The notes below the pieces were generated by a model, which saw nothing but the letters and a program-made list of their open reading frames with translations, was not told the origin of the DNA and did not search any database. Below, one piece after another: positions 17,370 to 26,225 of a stretch of 64,000 bases of DNA (the first letter of the stretch is position 1; every line of letters begins with the position of its first letter). Source of the stretch: JAPHTQ01 sp050299175. GTDB taxonomy: Bacteria; Pseudomonadota; Gammaproteobacteria; Thiohalomonadales; Thiohalomonadaceae. The DNA lies in contig JBNKVM010000062.1 of assembly GCA_050299175.1 (NCBI GenBank), positions 9,533-73,532 of the forward strand, given 5' to 3'. A program made the position numbers and the translations under genes.

Positions 17370-18160
17370 TAGCGCGTACCTCCCAGCAACAGATATTGAA
17401 TCAGGTCAAAGCCGCGTTCGAGGATCTGGGCGAACTGCGGTACCACACTCGGCAGGGTGTAGAGGATCACCACAAAGCCCATGATCATTGCCACCGGGAA
17501 ACCGATAGCGAAAATATTCAGCTGCGGTGCGGAACGGGCCATCACGCCGAAGGCGATATTCACCACCAGCAGCGAGGCCATTGCCGGCAGCGCCAGCCAC
17601 AGGGCACCGGCAAACATCTGCGTGCCCCAGGCAGCGATGGCATGAAAGCCGTCAGCATCAATACCGGTCTCACCGATCGGCAATAACTGGAAGCTCTCAG
17701 CTAATAGGCGAATTAAAATCAGATGCCCATTCATGCCGAGGAACAGCAGCGTGGTCATGAGAATGTAGAGTTGGCTCAGTACCGGCACCTGGGTACCGTT
17801 CTGCGGGTCAACCATGGAAGCGAAACCGAGCCCCATCTGCATCGCGATCAACTGGCCGCCGGTGACGATGGCGGAGAAAACCAGCATCAGGGAAAACCCC
17901 ATCGCCGCACCAATCAGCAGTTGCTGCAGGACGATGGCAATGGCCGACCAGGAGAAAGGTGTGACCTGCGGTACCGAAGGGATCAGGGGCATCACCAGCA
18001 GGGTCACCGCCAACGCCAGCATCAAACGTACCCGCACCGGGATATTGCTGGAGCCAGTCACCGGCGCCACCATGAACAGGGTACCAATACGGAAAAACGG
18101 CCAGAGAAAACTGCCGACCCAAGCTGTGATTTCCGCCATTGTCAGGTGCATGGTCATCAA
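17369..18160 (-). CDS. fliR: FliR, flagellar export gate protein
   Basis: 263 residues, about six hydrophobic segments; conserved G-x-Q-M-G-L-G-F-A and G-F-P-x-x-x-x-x-G motifs. The start (MMTMHLTM) is uncertain between codons 1, 3 and 8; the first one overlaps the fliQ stop (ATGA) and suggests coupling. Confidence 0.95.
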   Translation of the reverse strand: MMTMHLTMAEITAWVGSFLWPFFRIGTLFMVAPVTGSSNIPVRVRLMLALAVTLLVMPLIPSVPQVTPFSWSAIAIVLQQLLIGAAMGFSLMLVFSAIVTGGQLIAMQMGLGFASMVDPQNGTQVPVLSQLYILMTTLLFLGMNGHLILIRLLAESFQLLPIGETGIDADGFHAIAAWGTQMFAGALWLALPAMASLLVVNIAFGVMARSAPQLNIFAIGFPVAMIMGFVVILYTLPSVVPQFAQILERGFDLIQYLLLGGTR

Positions 18161-18426
18161 CCTATCAACGTCGGTACGTTATCGAACAGGCGCTGGGTAA
18201 AATCGAGCAGGGCCTGCAACATCCACGGCCCGGCCAGCATCAGCACCACCAGGGTGACCAGCAGCTTGGGAATAAAACTGAGGGTCATTTCGTTAATCTG
18301 GGTCGCCGCCTGGAACATCGCTACCAGCAAACCGACAAACAGCGCGGGTAACAGCACGATGAGGATCAGCACCACCAGTAACTCCAGGGTCTGCTGAAAA
18401 ACACTCATCACGGTTTCCGGGCTCAT
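18157..18426 (-). CDS. fliQ: FliQ, flagellar export gate protein
   Basis: 89 residues, two membrane helices with the L-V-A-M-F-Q-A-A-T-Q-I-N-E motif between them. Usual length. Sits 12 nt after fliP and overlaps fliR by 4 nt. Confidence 0.96.
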   Translation of the reverse strand: MSPETVMSVFQQTLELLVVLILIVLLPALFVGLLVAMFQAATQINEMTLSFIPKLLVTLVVLMLAGPWMLQALLDFTQRLFDNVPTLIG

Positions 18427-18438
18427 GACCGTTCTCCC

Positions 18439-19182
18439 CTACTGCGTCACGTAAAAACTGGAGGCCAGAGTATTCATCACCAGCGACCAGCCATCGACCA
18501 GGACGAACAACATAATCTTGAACGGCAGGGAGATAATCATTGGCGAGAGCATCATCATACCCATCGACATCAATACACTGGCGACCACCAAATCGATCAC
18601 CAGAAAAGGAATAAACAGCAGAAAACCGATCTGAAAGGCGGTCTTCAATTCGCTGGTGACAAAGGCAGGAACCAACACCGTTAGCGGTACATCGTCGGGG
18701 GTCTCATAACCCTTTTCGTTCCCCGACATGCCTGCAAACAGCTCCAGATCCGGTTCGCGTACCTGATTCATCATGAACTGATGCAACGGCTTGCTCGCTG
18801 CCTTGAGTGCATCATTCATCTGCAGCTTTTCACTGAAGTAGGGCTGGATCGCCTCGCTGTTAATGCGTTCGAACACTGGAGCCATGACGAAGAAGGTCAG
18901 AAACAGCGACAGACCAACCAACACCTGACCGGACGGTGCCTGCATCAAACCGATCGCCTGGCGCAGGATCGCCAGCACGATGATGATGCGGGTAAACGAA
19001 GTCATCATCATCACCGCCGCCGGGATGAAGGTGAGCAGGGTCATCAACAGCAACAGTTGGATGCTGAGACTGTAGCTCTGCTCGCCGTTGGCCGCGGTAG
19101 TAACGGTTACCGCCTCCAGCCCCGGTTGGGCAATGGCGGCGATGGGAAAGAGAAGAACGAGGATGGAGAAGAGGCGCTTCAT
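18439..19182 (-). CDS. fliP: FliP, flagellar export gate protein
   Basis: 247 residues with an N-terminal signal peptide (first ~18 residues ending AIA) and four membrane helices. Conserved M-T-S-F-T-R-I-I-I-V, A-F-V-T-S-E-L-K-T-A-F-Q-I-G and F-K-I-M-L-F-V-L-V-D-G-W. FliP, FliQ and FliR build the export channel. Overlaps fliO by 4 nt. Confidence 0.97.
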   Translation of the reverse strand: MKRLFSILVLLFPIAAIAQPGLEAVTVTTAANGEQSYSLSIQLLLLMTLLTFIPAAVMMMTSFTRIIIVLAILRQAIGLMQAPSGQVLVGLSLFLTFFVMAPVFERINSEAIQPYFSEKLQMNDALKAASKPLHQFMMNQVREPDLELFAGMSGNEKGYETPDDVPLTVLVPAFVTSELKTAFQIGFLLFIPFLVIDLVVASVLMSMGMMMLSPMIISLPFKIMLFVLVDGWSLVMNTLASSFYVTQ

Positions 19183-19631
19183 TGCTGCCCTCCGCCGCGC
19201 TTTTTCAGTACCGCGGCCAGGCGCTCGGAAAAATTTTCTGCGCCAGCAGCACTGTTGTTAGCAGGTTGCATCACCGGGCTATCGAAAACATGCAGGGTGC
19301 GGACATTGCCCTGCGCGACACCCAACAGGATTTGGGTCTCACCCGCCTGTACCAATACCACCCGCTCACGTTGACCGACGGAAACCGAGGCGAGTAGACG
19401 CAACGCGCCCTGTCCGGCGAAGTTGCCGAAACTCATGTGGCGAAACAGCCATGCGGCGACACCGATTAACAATAAAACGAAAAGCAGCGCGAAGAAGACC
19501 TGCAATACATCGCCCGCGCCCAGCGGTTCACTCAAACGCGCCGCCGCTTTCGGCAACTTCTCCGCCTCTGCCGCGTAGAGTGCAGGCGACAGGAGAGAGA
19601 GCAGCAGGGAAAACAGCAGTCGTTTGATCAT
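19179..19631 (-). CDS. fliO: FliO, assembly factor of the export gate
   Basis: 150 residues: a signal-like N-terminus, a membrane helix (about 44-64) and a small cytoplasmic domain with S-V-S-V-G-Q-R-E-R-V-V-L-V and the I-L-L-G-V segment typical of FliO. Poorly conserved family, so position between fliN and fliP matters for the call. Confidence 0.92.
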   Translation of the reverse strand: MIKRLLFSLLLSLLSPALYAAEAEKLPKAAARLSEPLGAGDVLQVFFALLFVLLLIGVAAWLFRHMSFGNFAGQGALRLLASVSVGQRERVVLVQAGETQILLGVAQGNVRTLHVFDSPVMQPANNSAAGAENFSERLAAVLKKRGGGQQ

Positions 19632-19643
19632 TGGCTGACACCA

Positions 19644-20045
19644 TTATTTAAGTTTCTTGACCCGTTCAGCAGGGCTGATTACGTCAGTCAGGCGGATACC
19701 GTATTTCTCGTTGACCACCACCACCTCACCGTGGGCGATAAGCGTGCCGTTGACCATCACATCCAGCGGTTCACCCGCCAGGCGATCCAGTTCAACCACC
19801 GAGCCCTGGTTAAGTTGCAACAGGTTGCGGATGTTGATCTTGGTACGGCCAATCTCCATCGAAATGGTCACCGGGATGTCGAGAATGACATCGAGGTTGA
19901 CGTCTTCCGAACCGGGGCCGGCCGCATCGTCCAGCAGTTCCTGCATCGGTGCAGGCTGTGCGTCGGTGGTAGCCTGCTCGGCCATCGCTTCTGCCCACTC
20001 GTCGCCGACTGCCTCTTCGTCTGTCGTGGTTTCGTCGTTCATCAC
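19644..20045 (-). CDS. fliN: FliN, flagellar C-ring protein
   Basis: 133 residues; acidic N-terminal part, then a SpoA domain (about 50-130) with L-D-I-P-V-T-I-S-M-E-I-G-R, L-L-Q-L-N-Q-G-S-V-V-E-L and G-I-R-L-T-D-V-I. Either of the first two Met codons may be used. Forms the lower C-ring with FliM. Confidence 0.96.
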   Translation of the reverse strand: MMNDETTTDEEAVGDEWAEAMAEQATTDAQPAPMQELLDDAAGPGSEDVNLDVILDIPVTISMEIGRTKINIRNLLQLNQGSVVELDRLAGEPLDVMVNGTLIAHGEVVVVNEKYGIRLTDVISPAERVKKLK

Positions 20046-20055
20046 TCAACTCCTC

Positions 20056-21045
20056 TTAACGACCGGGCTGAAAACGCTCGGCCGGTTTTACTACCTTGAT
20101 CGCCAACTGTTTATTGGAAACACCCAACTTGCCGCGGAACACAGGGATATCTTCTGCGCGCAGACTAACCAGTGCGGGCATCTCAATAGGAATAATGTCG
20201 CCTGCCTTGAGCCGGAGCACATCGCGCAGACTCAGGGTGGTTTCCGCCAAGGTGCTGCTCAATTCCACTTCAGCATTCTTTACCTCAGCACGCATCGCGC
20301 CGAGCCAACGATCATCGATATCAGTGCGATCGCTCTGTACCCCGGCATCAAGGATGTCGCGGATCGGCTCCAGCATCGAATAGGGCATGGTGACGTGGAT
20401 ATCGCCGCCACCGCCTTCCAGTTCCACATGGATCTTGGAAACCACCACTACCTCGGTGGGGCTAACGATGTTGGCAAACTGGGGGTTAACCTCACGGTTG
20501 ATGTACTCGAAATGGACGTTCATCACCGGCGCCCAGGCGTCGTGCAGATCCTTGAACGCCAGTTCCATCAGGATCTGGATTACACGCTGTTCGGTCGGGG
20601 TAAATTCACGCCCCTCGATCTTGGCGTGGAAGCGACCATCACCGCCAAAGAAGTTGTCCACCAGCATGTAGACCAGCTTCGGTTCGAACACCAGCAACGC
20701 GGTACCGCGCAGCGGCTTAATTTTGATCATGTTGAGACTGGTGGGAACGTAGAGGGTGTGGATGTACTCGGAGAATTTGAGCATATCGACGCCGCCGACG
20801 GAGAGTTCCGCGGAACGACGCAGCATATTGAACAGGCTGATACGGAATGAACGGGAGAAACGCTCGTTGACCATCTCCAGCGTGGGCATACGCCCACGGA
20901 CAATACGATCCTCGCTGGCGAAGTCATAACGACGCGCCTCTTCCGACGGCATCCCCGCGTCGCTTTCGGTATCGACGTCGCCGCCGTTTACCCCGTGCAG
21001 CAGCGCGTCAATTTCGTCCTGGGAGAGAAGATCGGGATTGGCCAT
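20056..21045 (-). CDS. fliM: FliM, C-ring switch protein
   Basis: 329 residues. The N-terminal CheY-P binding peptide L-S-Q-D-E-I-D-A-L-L is intact. A CheC-like middle domain (about 45-230) and a C-terminal SpoA domain follow. It starts 7 nt after fliL. Normal length. Confidence 0.97.
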   Translation of the reverse strand: MANPDLLSQDEIDALLHGVNGGDVDTESDAGMPSEEARRYDFASEDRIVRGRMPTLEMVNERFSRSFRISLFNMLRRSAELSVGGVDMLKFSEYIHTLYVPTSLNMIKIKPLRGTALLVFEPKLVYMLVDNFFGGDGRFHAKIEGREFTPTEQRVIQILMELAFKDLHDAWAPVMNVHFEYINREVNPQFANIVSPTEVVVVSKIHVELEGGGGDIHVTMPYSMLEPIRDILDAGVQSDRTDIDDRWLGAMRAEVKNAEVELSSTLAETTLSLRDVLRLKAGDIIPIEMPALVSLRAEDIPVFRGKLGVSNKQLAIKVVKPAERFQPGR

Positions 21046-21052
21046 GGCGCAC

Positions 21053-21580
21053 TCACTGCATCACAAAGCTGGTGAAATAGATCGCCTGAACCTTTCCCTT
21101 GATTCCGGCATGCCTTTTCAGAATTCCGTTAACCGCGCCGACGATCTGCCCGCGCAGCGCCTCCTTTCCTTCGCGACTATTGATGCCGTCGTAGCTCTGG
21201 CTGCCCAACAGCACCAGAATGTCGTTGCGCACCACAGGCATATTCTCTTCCACCGCGATCAACACCGCAGGATCGTAAGCCATCAATTGCAAATCCACCT
21301 GCAGGTACTTGGCCGGCTTGGGATCGGCAAAATTGACCACCATGGTCTCCAGCGGCAGGTAGAGCGGCTTCTTCGGCATATCCTTGGCCTCGCTCTCGCT
21401 CGCTTCAGTCTCGGTAGCTTCGCCTTCAGGCGTAGAGGACGTGCCGCTGATGAAAAACAGGGTGGCGCCAACGCTGGCCCCGATCAGCAGCACACCGACC
21501 AACGCCATGATAATGATGGTCTTTTTGCTGCCTGAGGCAGGTTTAACGTCCAGATCCAGATCTTCGTTCTCTTCAGCCAT
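21053..21580 (-). CDS. fliL: FliL, stator-associated basal body protein
   Basis: 175 residues with a short acidic cytoplasmic start, one membrane helix (about 22-44), a Glu/Ser-rich linker and a periplasmic domain ending with the hydrophobic Y-F-T-S-F-V motif. Preceded by an AAGGA ribosome site and, further up, the sigma-54 promoter at 21613-21628. It is the first gene of the minus-strand flagellar unit. fliK, often found just before fliL, is absent here. Confidence 0.95.
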   Translation of the reverse strand: MAEENEDLDLDVKPASGSKKTIIIMALVGVLLIGASVGATLFFISGTSSTPEGEATETEASESEAKDMPKKPLYLPLETMVVNFADPKPAKYLQVDLQLMAYDPAVLIAVEENMPVVRNDILVLLGSQSYDGINSREGKEALRGQIVGAVNGILKRHAGIKGKVQAIYFTSFVMQ

Positions 21581-21612
21581 GAGTCGGTCCTTTTTCAGGT
21601 TATTGGGAGAAA

Positions 21613-21628
21613 TGCAAACTGTGTGCCA
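21613..21628 (-). promoter_or_regulatory. Sigma-54 (RpoN) promoter of the fliL operon
   Basis: On the minus strand the sequence reads TGGCACACAGTTTGCA. This contains the -24 element TGGCAC and the -12 element TTGCA, with exactly ten bases between the invariant GG and GC. The start site would be near 21602, about 20 nt before the fliL ATG. A FleQ/FlrC-type activator would be required; neither is in the window. Confidence 0.85.
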
Positions 21629-21642
21629 CAGAAATTGGCCGC

Positions 21643-21663
21643 ATGAATTCGCTTTGAATTCAT
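21643..21663. repeat. Inverted repeat upstream of the fliL promoter
   Basis: ATGAATTC and GAATTCAT separated by 5 nt, lying about 15-35 bp upstream of the sigma-54 element. It could be an activator site or a weak hairpin after orn; it has no T-run, so an orn terminator is less likely. Confidence 0.5.
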
Positions 21664-21715
21664 TAAGTTATAGCGCAGATGCGGAAGCAACGGCGACACT
21701 GCAGGGAAAAAGCGG

Positions 21716-22288
21716 TTATAGCGCCAAAAAGCCGTCACCGCCGCCGCTACGGAGGAAATGTTCACGGTAGTGTCGCAACTCGTCGATCGACTCGCGGATA
21801 TCGTCCAGTGCCAGGTGGGCACCACTTTTCTTGAAGCTGCTGTAAACGTCAGGGCGCCAACGACGTGCCAGTTCCTTGAGGGTACTGACATCGAGGTTAC
21901 GATAGTGGAAGAAGGCCTCCAGTTCAGGCATGCCACGGGCCAGGAAACGGCGATCCTGGCAGATAGTGTTGCCACACATGGGAGACTGGCGCGGATCGAC
22001 ATAGCGGGAGAGGAATTCGATGGTCTGTGCCTGGGCCTCCGCCTCATCGATCCGGCTCTCGCGCACTCGCTGCCACAGACCCGAAGCACCGTGATGATCA
22101 CGATTCCATTGATCCATTCCCTCCATCACCTCTTCAGGCTGGTGGATCGCCAGGCTGGGCCCTTCGGCAAGGAGATTAAGGTTGGCATCGGTAACGATGG
22201 TGGCAATCTCAATGATTCGATCGCTGTCCGGATCGAGGCCTGTCATCTCCAGATCGATCCAGACGAGGTTATCCGGGTGTTTTTCCAT
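21716..22288 (-). CDS. orn: Oligoribonuclease
   Basis: 190 residues; DEDDh 3'-5' exonuclease with W-I-D-L-E-M-T-G-L in the first motif, the middle region with N-R-D-H-H-G, and H-x-A-x-x-D-I in the last motif (A-H-L-A-L-D-D-I). Degrades 2-5-nt RNAs, including pGpG from c-di-GMP breakdown. Same strand as the flagellar block but separated by 135 nt and a promoter. Transcribed away from the M48 protease gene. Confidence 0.97.
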   Translation of the reverse strand: MEKHPDNLVWIDLEMTGLDPDSDRIIEIATIVTDANLNLLAEGPSLAIHQPEEVMEGMDQWNRDHHGASGLWQRVRESRIDEAEAQAQTIEFLSRYVDPRQSPMCGNTICQDRRFLARGMPELEAFFHYRNLDVSTLKELARRWRPDVYSSFKKSGAHLALDDIRESIDELRHYREHFLRSGGGDGFLAL

Positions 22289-22374
22289 CGTTAGACTCCG
22301 CTATATATCGCACTTACTTGCCAAGCATTCTAGCAAAAGCTAACCTGCTGCGACGCCCACAAAAACTATTCATC

Positions 22375-23625
22375 ATGCATCTATTTACCCTGCTGTTCCT
22401 CACCATGCTGTTGTTGTCGACCGTGGTGGAACTGTGGCTGCTACGTCGCCAGATACAAACCGTTGCCGCGAATCGTGATCAGGTCCCCGCCGCCTTTGCG
22501 GAACAGATATCGCCCAGCGCCCACCGCAAGGCAGCCGATTACACCCTGAGCAAGGCACGCTTGCATCGCATCACGCTGATTTTCGACGCCTTGATTCTGC
22601 TGGCACTGACAGTCGGTGGTGGCCTGCAACTTCTCGATTCGTTGACCCACGATTTGCCTTGGCCAGCAATTGCCGAAGGAACCATCTTCATCCTCGGCTT
22701 TCTCCTGCTCAGCTATCTGCTGGAGTTGCCGTTTGCTATCTATCGCACCTTCCGTATCGAACAGCAATTCGGTTTTAACCACACCACACCACGATTGTTT
22801 TTCTTTGACATGCTTAAACAACTGTTGCTGATGCTGGCGCTGATCACTCCGCTGATCGCATTGGTGCTGTGGCTGATGGAGAGCGCGGGCGAATGGTGGT
22901 GGCTCTATGTCTGGCTGGTATGGAGTGGATTTTCGCTGCTAATGATGTGGGCCTATCCCGCGATCATCGCCCCGCTGTTCAACAAGTTCTCCCCGCTGGA
23001 GGACGAAAACCTGCGCCAGCGTATCGACGACCTGTTGCAACGCTGCGGCTTCAAATCGAACGGTATTTTCGTCATGGATGGCTCGCGTCGATCCAGCCAC
23101 GGCAATGCCTATTTCTCCGGCATGGGCGGCAACAAACGTATCGTCTTCTTCGATACCCTGCTGGAGAGCCTCAACGACAACGAGATCGAGGCAGTACTGG
23201 CCCATGAACTGGGCCATTTCCGTAACAAACATATCCGCAACCGCCTGCTGTTGAGCATGGCGCTCAGCCTCGCTGGTCTCGCACTGCTGGGCTGGTTGAT
23301 CGAGCAACCCTGGTTCTTTACCTCACTGGGTATCGACACCCCGTCGGCCCACGCAGCACTGGTGCTGTTTATGCTGACGCTCCCGGTGTTTACCTTCTTC
23401 ATCAAACCGCTCTCCTCTTTCGCCATGCGCAAACAGGAGTTCGAGGCCGACGACTTCGCCGCCGAGCAGTCCGACGCCCGGACCATGATCGGGGCACTGG
23501 TAAAACTGTATGAAGAGAACGCCAGCACCCTGACGCCGGACCCACTCTACTCTTCGTTCCACGACAGCCATCCTCCAGCACCGGTGCGTATCGCCAGATT
23601 GTCCGCTAAACTCGAAACAGGTTGA
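22375..23625 (+). CDS. M48 family membrane metalloprotease (CAAX-protease/Ste24 type)
   Basis: 416 residues from ATG 22375; an in-frame TTG at 22318 is less likely. Several membrane helices surround the zinc site H-E-L-G-H (residues 277-281) with the downstream ligand Glu in E-A-D-D-F-A-A. The N-terminal ~200 residues match the peptidase M48 N-terminal domain seen in Ste24-like enzymes, so it is longer than HtpX. Likely takes part in membrane protein quality control. Divergent from orn. Confidence 0.92.
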   Translation: MHLFTLLFLTMLLLSTVVELWLLRRQIQTVAANRDQVPAAFAEQISPSAHRKAADYTLSKARLHRITLIFDALILLALTVGGGLQLLDSLTHDLPWPAIAEGTIFILGFLLLSYLLELPFAIYRTFRIEQQFGFNHTTPRLFFFDMLKQLLLMLALITPLIALVLWLMESAGEWWWLYVWLVWSGFSLLMMWAYPAIIAPLFNKFSPLEDENLRQRIDDLLQRCGFKSNGIFVMDGSRRSSHGNAYFSGMGGNKRIVFFDTLLESLNDNEIEAVLAHELGHFRNKHIRNRLLLSMALSLAGLALLGWLIEQPWFFTSLGIDTPSAHAALVLFMLTLPVFTFFIKPLSSFAMRKQEFEADDFAAEQSDARTMIGALVKLYEENASTLTPDPLYSSFHDSHPPAPVRIARLSAKLETG

Positions 23626-23642
23626 TATTCACGGAGTCGCCC

Positions 23643-23942
23643 ATGAAAACGGCCCTGCAATTAACGTTGTTATTTTCTCTTGCTATCCTGCCCTTCACCG
23701 CCAACGCGGATATCAAGCGAGGTATGAAACTGCATGAAGAAAACTGTATTGCCTGCCATAGCTCGCGCTACGGCAATGACGGCACCGAGATATACACTCG
23801 CCCCAACCACCGCATAAAAAATCTCGCTGCGCTGGAGACACAGGTTCGTCGCTGCAAAGACAATATTGGCCTGACCTGGTTCGACGATGAGGTGGACGAC
23901 GTGGTCAATTACCTCAACAAGACCTTCTATCAGTTCAAATAA
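23643..23942 (+). CDS. Small periplasmic monoheme cytochrome c
   Basis: 99 residues. Signal peptide (1-22, ending ANA), then heme site C-I-A-C-H at 35-39 and a distal helix with W-F-D-D-E-V-D-D-V-V-N-Y-L-N. A candidate Met ligand is not obvious in the mature C-terminal part; His in P-N-H-R could serve. Electron-transfer partner unknown. Only one base separates it from the next gene, so they are probably cotranscribed. Confidence 0.9.
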   Translation: MKTALQLTLLFSLAILPFTANADIKRGMKLHEENCIACHSSRYGNDGTEIYTRPNHRIKNLAALETQVRRCKDNIGLTWFDDEVDDVVNYLNKTFYQFK

Positions 23943-23943
23943 G

Positions 23944-24276
23944 ATGTCTGAACTGAGCCAACAGCACTGTATCGACAAGGAACAGGGACTGCGCCTGCTG
24001 GATAAAGGCGAGAGCGATAATTATCTGGCGCAACTCGAAGGCTGGCAGCTCATCGACAGCGGCAATGTGTTGCAGAAGGAGTTCCGTTTCAAGGATTATT
24101 ACCAGACCATCGCTTTCGTTAATGTGATCGCCTGGATCGCCAACCGGGAAAATCACCATCCCGATCTGGAAGTAGGTTACAACCGTTGCCAGGTCAACTA
24201 CACCACCCATGAGGTTAATGGCCTCTCGATCAACGATTTCATCTGCGCCGCCAGAATCGATGCGCTCGATTCATGA
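23944..24276 (+). CDS. phhB: Pterin-4a-carbinolamine dehydratase
   Basis: 110 residues from ATG 23944, directly after the cytochrome stop. Carries the PCD signature E-N-H-H-P-D-L-E-V and the downstream T-T-H-E-V-N-G-L-S. Recycles the oxidised pterin cofactor; since no aromatic amino acid hydroxylase is nearby, another role (for example in molybdopterin or folate-related metabolism) is possible. Confidence 0.93.
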   Translation: MSELSQQHCIDKEQGLRLLDKGESDNYLAQLEGWQLIDSGNVLQKEFRFKDYYQTIAFVNVIAWIANRENHHPDLEVGYNRCQVNYTTHEVNGLSINDFICAARIDALDS

Positions 24277-24312
24277 TCGGCCATTACCGCGTCACTCGAT
24301 CATTCATACCTT

Positions 24313-25326
24313 ATGGCGAAACGTAAGTTAAATCGTCGCCAGCAGTGGCGTATCGAAAAAATTCAGCAGGAACGACAGCAGCGCGCCGAACGCAAAGCGG
24401 CACGGCAAAGTATCGATGAGGATGCCACCCGCTCACTGGGTGTGGAACAGGAAGGATTACTGGTTGCCAACTACGGCGCCAGTGTGGAAATCGAAGACAA
24501 CAACGGCACGAGCCATCGCTGTCTGTTGCGACAAAACCTGCCATCACTGGTCACTGGCGATCGAGTGGTGTGGCAAGCCGCCAGCGAGGGTGGTGTGGTC
24601 AGTGCCCTGATACCTCGCCGCTCGGTACTCAGCCGCCCTGATCAGCTCGGTGAACAGAAACCGGTTGCCGCCAACATCGATCAAATTCTGGTGGTGGCAG
24701 CAGCAGCTCCTGAATTCAGTCCTGAACTCATCGATCAGTATCTCGCCGCAGCAGAATTGACTGGTATCAGACCCGTGCTAGTGTTCAATAAAATCGATCT
24801 GGTGGATGAGGAAAAACGTGCCGCGATAGAGGAACTGCTGCAACGCTATCGCCGCATCGGCTACGACATTGTTGAAACCAGCACCAAAGCGAGCCACGGT
24901 CTGGACAGCCTGCGGCAACAACTTCAGGGCAAGACCAGTGTGTTTGTTGGCCAGTCGGGGGTAGGTAAGTCTTCACTGGTCAAGGCATTACTGCCCGATC
25001 GTGATATCGTAGTGGGAGAACTCTCCCAACAAAGCGGACTGGGCCAGCACACCACCAGCACCGCGCGGCTTTACCACCTGCCCGATGGCGGCGCATTAAT
25101 CGATTCGCCGGGAGTACGGGAATTCCGCCTCTGGCCGATGAGCCGCATGGAACTGGCCCACGGCTTTCGCGAGTTCACACCCTATCTCGGAAAATGTCGC
25201 TTCCGCGACTGCCAGCACGAAACGGAACCACAGTGTGCACTGCGTGAAGCGATAGAGAAGGGGGAAATCAATGCGCGCAGGCTGGAGAGTTATCGACGGC
25301 TTTGCCAGCAACAGGAATCCAGTTAG
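24313..25326 (+). CDS. rsgA: RsgA, small-subunit ribosome assembly GTPase
   Basis: 337 residues: basic N-terminus, OB-fold (about 45-110), a circularly permuted GTPase with N-K-I-D before the P-loop G-Q-S-G-V-G-K-S-S, D-S-P-G-V-R switch, and the C-terminal zinc site C-R-F-R-D-C-Q-H-x5-C. Ends 14 nt from convergent motB. Confidence 0.97.
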   Translation: MAKRKLNRRQQWRIEKIQQERQQRAERKAARQSIDEDATRSLGVEQEGLLVANYGASVEIEDNNGTSHRCLLRQNLPSLVTGDRVVWQAASEGGVVSALIPRRSVLSRPDQLGEQKPVAANIDQILVVAAAAPEFSPELIDQYLAAAELTGIRPVLVFNKIDLVDEEKRAAIEELLQRYRRIGYDIVETSTKASHGLDSLRQQLQGKTSVFVGQSGVGKSSLVKALLPDRDIVVGELSQQSGLGQHTTSTARLYHLPDGGALIDSPGVREFRLWPMSRMELAHGFREFTPYLGKCRFRDCQHETEPQCALREAIEKGEINARRLESYRRLCQQQESS

Positions 25327-25340
25327 ACAGAAGAGCAGCA

Positions 25341-26207
25341 CTACTCCGTGCTGACGCCGCCAGCATCATTGCCCTTGCTATCGGTAAGACCGATGGCCTT
25401 CTCCGTCGATTTGTTCAACACCACAATACTGATACGCCGATTAACCGGCGCAGCGGGATCACTTTTATCCAGTAATACGGACGAAGCCAGTCCAACCACC
25501 CGACCAAATTTGTCCGGACTCAGACCACCTGCAATCAGGGCACGACGGGCTGCATTTGCACGATCCGCAGACAATTCCCAGTTCGTGTAGTTGGGACGCA
25601 CACCGACAAACGGCGTCGCATCGGTATGGCCGCTGATACTGATGTGGTTGGGAACCATGCTGATGGTTTTGGCCAGTTCGTGAAGGATCTCCACAGTGTA
25701 GTCTTTGAGTACCGCGCTACCCAGGGCAAACATTGGCCGATTTTTCTTATCGATGATCTGGATGCGCAGACCTTCGCTGGTGATATCCAGCGGTAACTGA
25801 TCCTTGAATTCAGCCAGTGCCGGTGTCTCTTCGATCTGCTTTTTGATCTCCTGCATCAGATCGTCCAGTTTGGCAGCTTCCTGCACATCCTGCGCCAATT
25901 CTTCCGGCGTCAACTTACGCATTGGCTCACCCTCACCACGCGGCACTTCCATTGCACCACCAAGTTTAATCATGCTGGTGCTGGCACCACCCGCCCCCTG
26001 TACTGCGCTGGGATTCTTGAAGAAGTCGGAGATAGATTGGCGATCTTCGGCCCCCGTAGAGCCGAGCAACCACATCAGCAGGAAGAATGCCATCATCGCG
26101 GTGACGAAGTCGGCATAGGCCACCTTCCAGGCACCACCATGATGACCGCCGTCGCTTTTCTTGATCCGTTTGACGACTATCGGCTGCTTTTTTTCGTCGA
26201 TGGCCAT
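25341..26207 (-). CDS. motB: Flagellar stator protein MotB
   Basis: 288 residues with the proton-site aspartate D33 in Y-A-D-F-V-T-A-M-M, plug region, and OmpA-like domain (about 155-275, I-S-G-H-T-D-A, N-W-E-L-S-A-D-R-A, P-V-N-R-R-I-S). Second stator set in the window, with motA 18 nt upstream. Confidence 0.96.
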   Translation of the reverse strand: MAIDEKKQPIVVKRIKKSDGGHHGGAWKVAYADFVTAMMAFFLLMWLLGSTGAEDRQSISDFFKNPSAVQGAGGASTSMIKLGGAMEVPRGEGEPMRKLTPEELAQDVQEAAKLDDLMQEIKKQIEETPALAEFKDQLPLDITSEGLRIQIIDKKNRPMFALGSAVLKDYTVEILHELAKTISMVPNHISISGHTDATPFVGVRPNYTNWELSADRANAARRALIAGGLSPDKFGRVVGLASSVLLDKSDPAAPVNRRISIVVLNKSTEKAIGLTDSKGNDAGGVSTE

Positions 26208-26225
26208 GGCTTAGTGCGCTAACGG

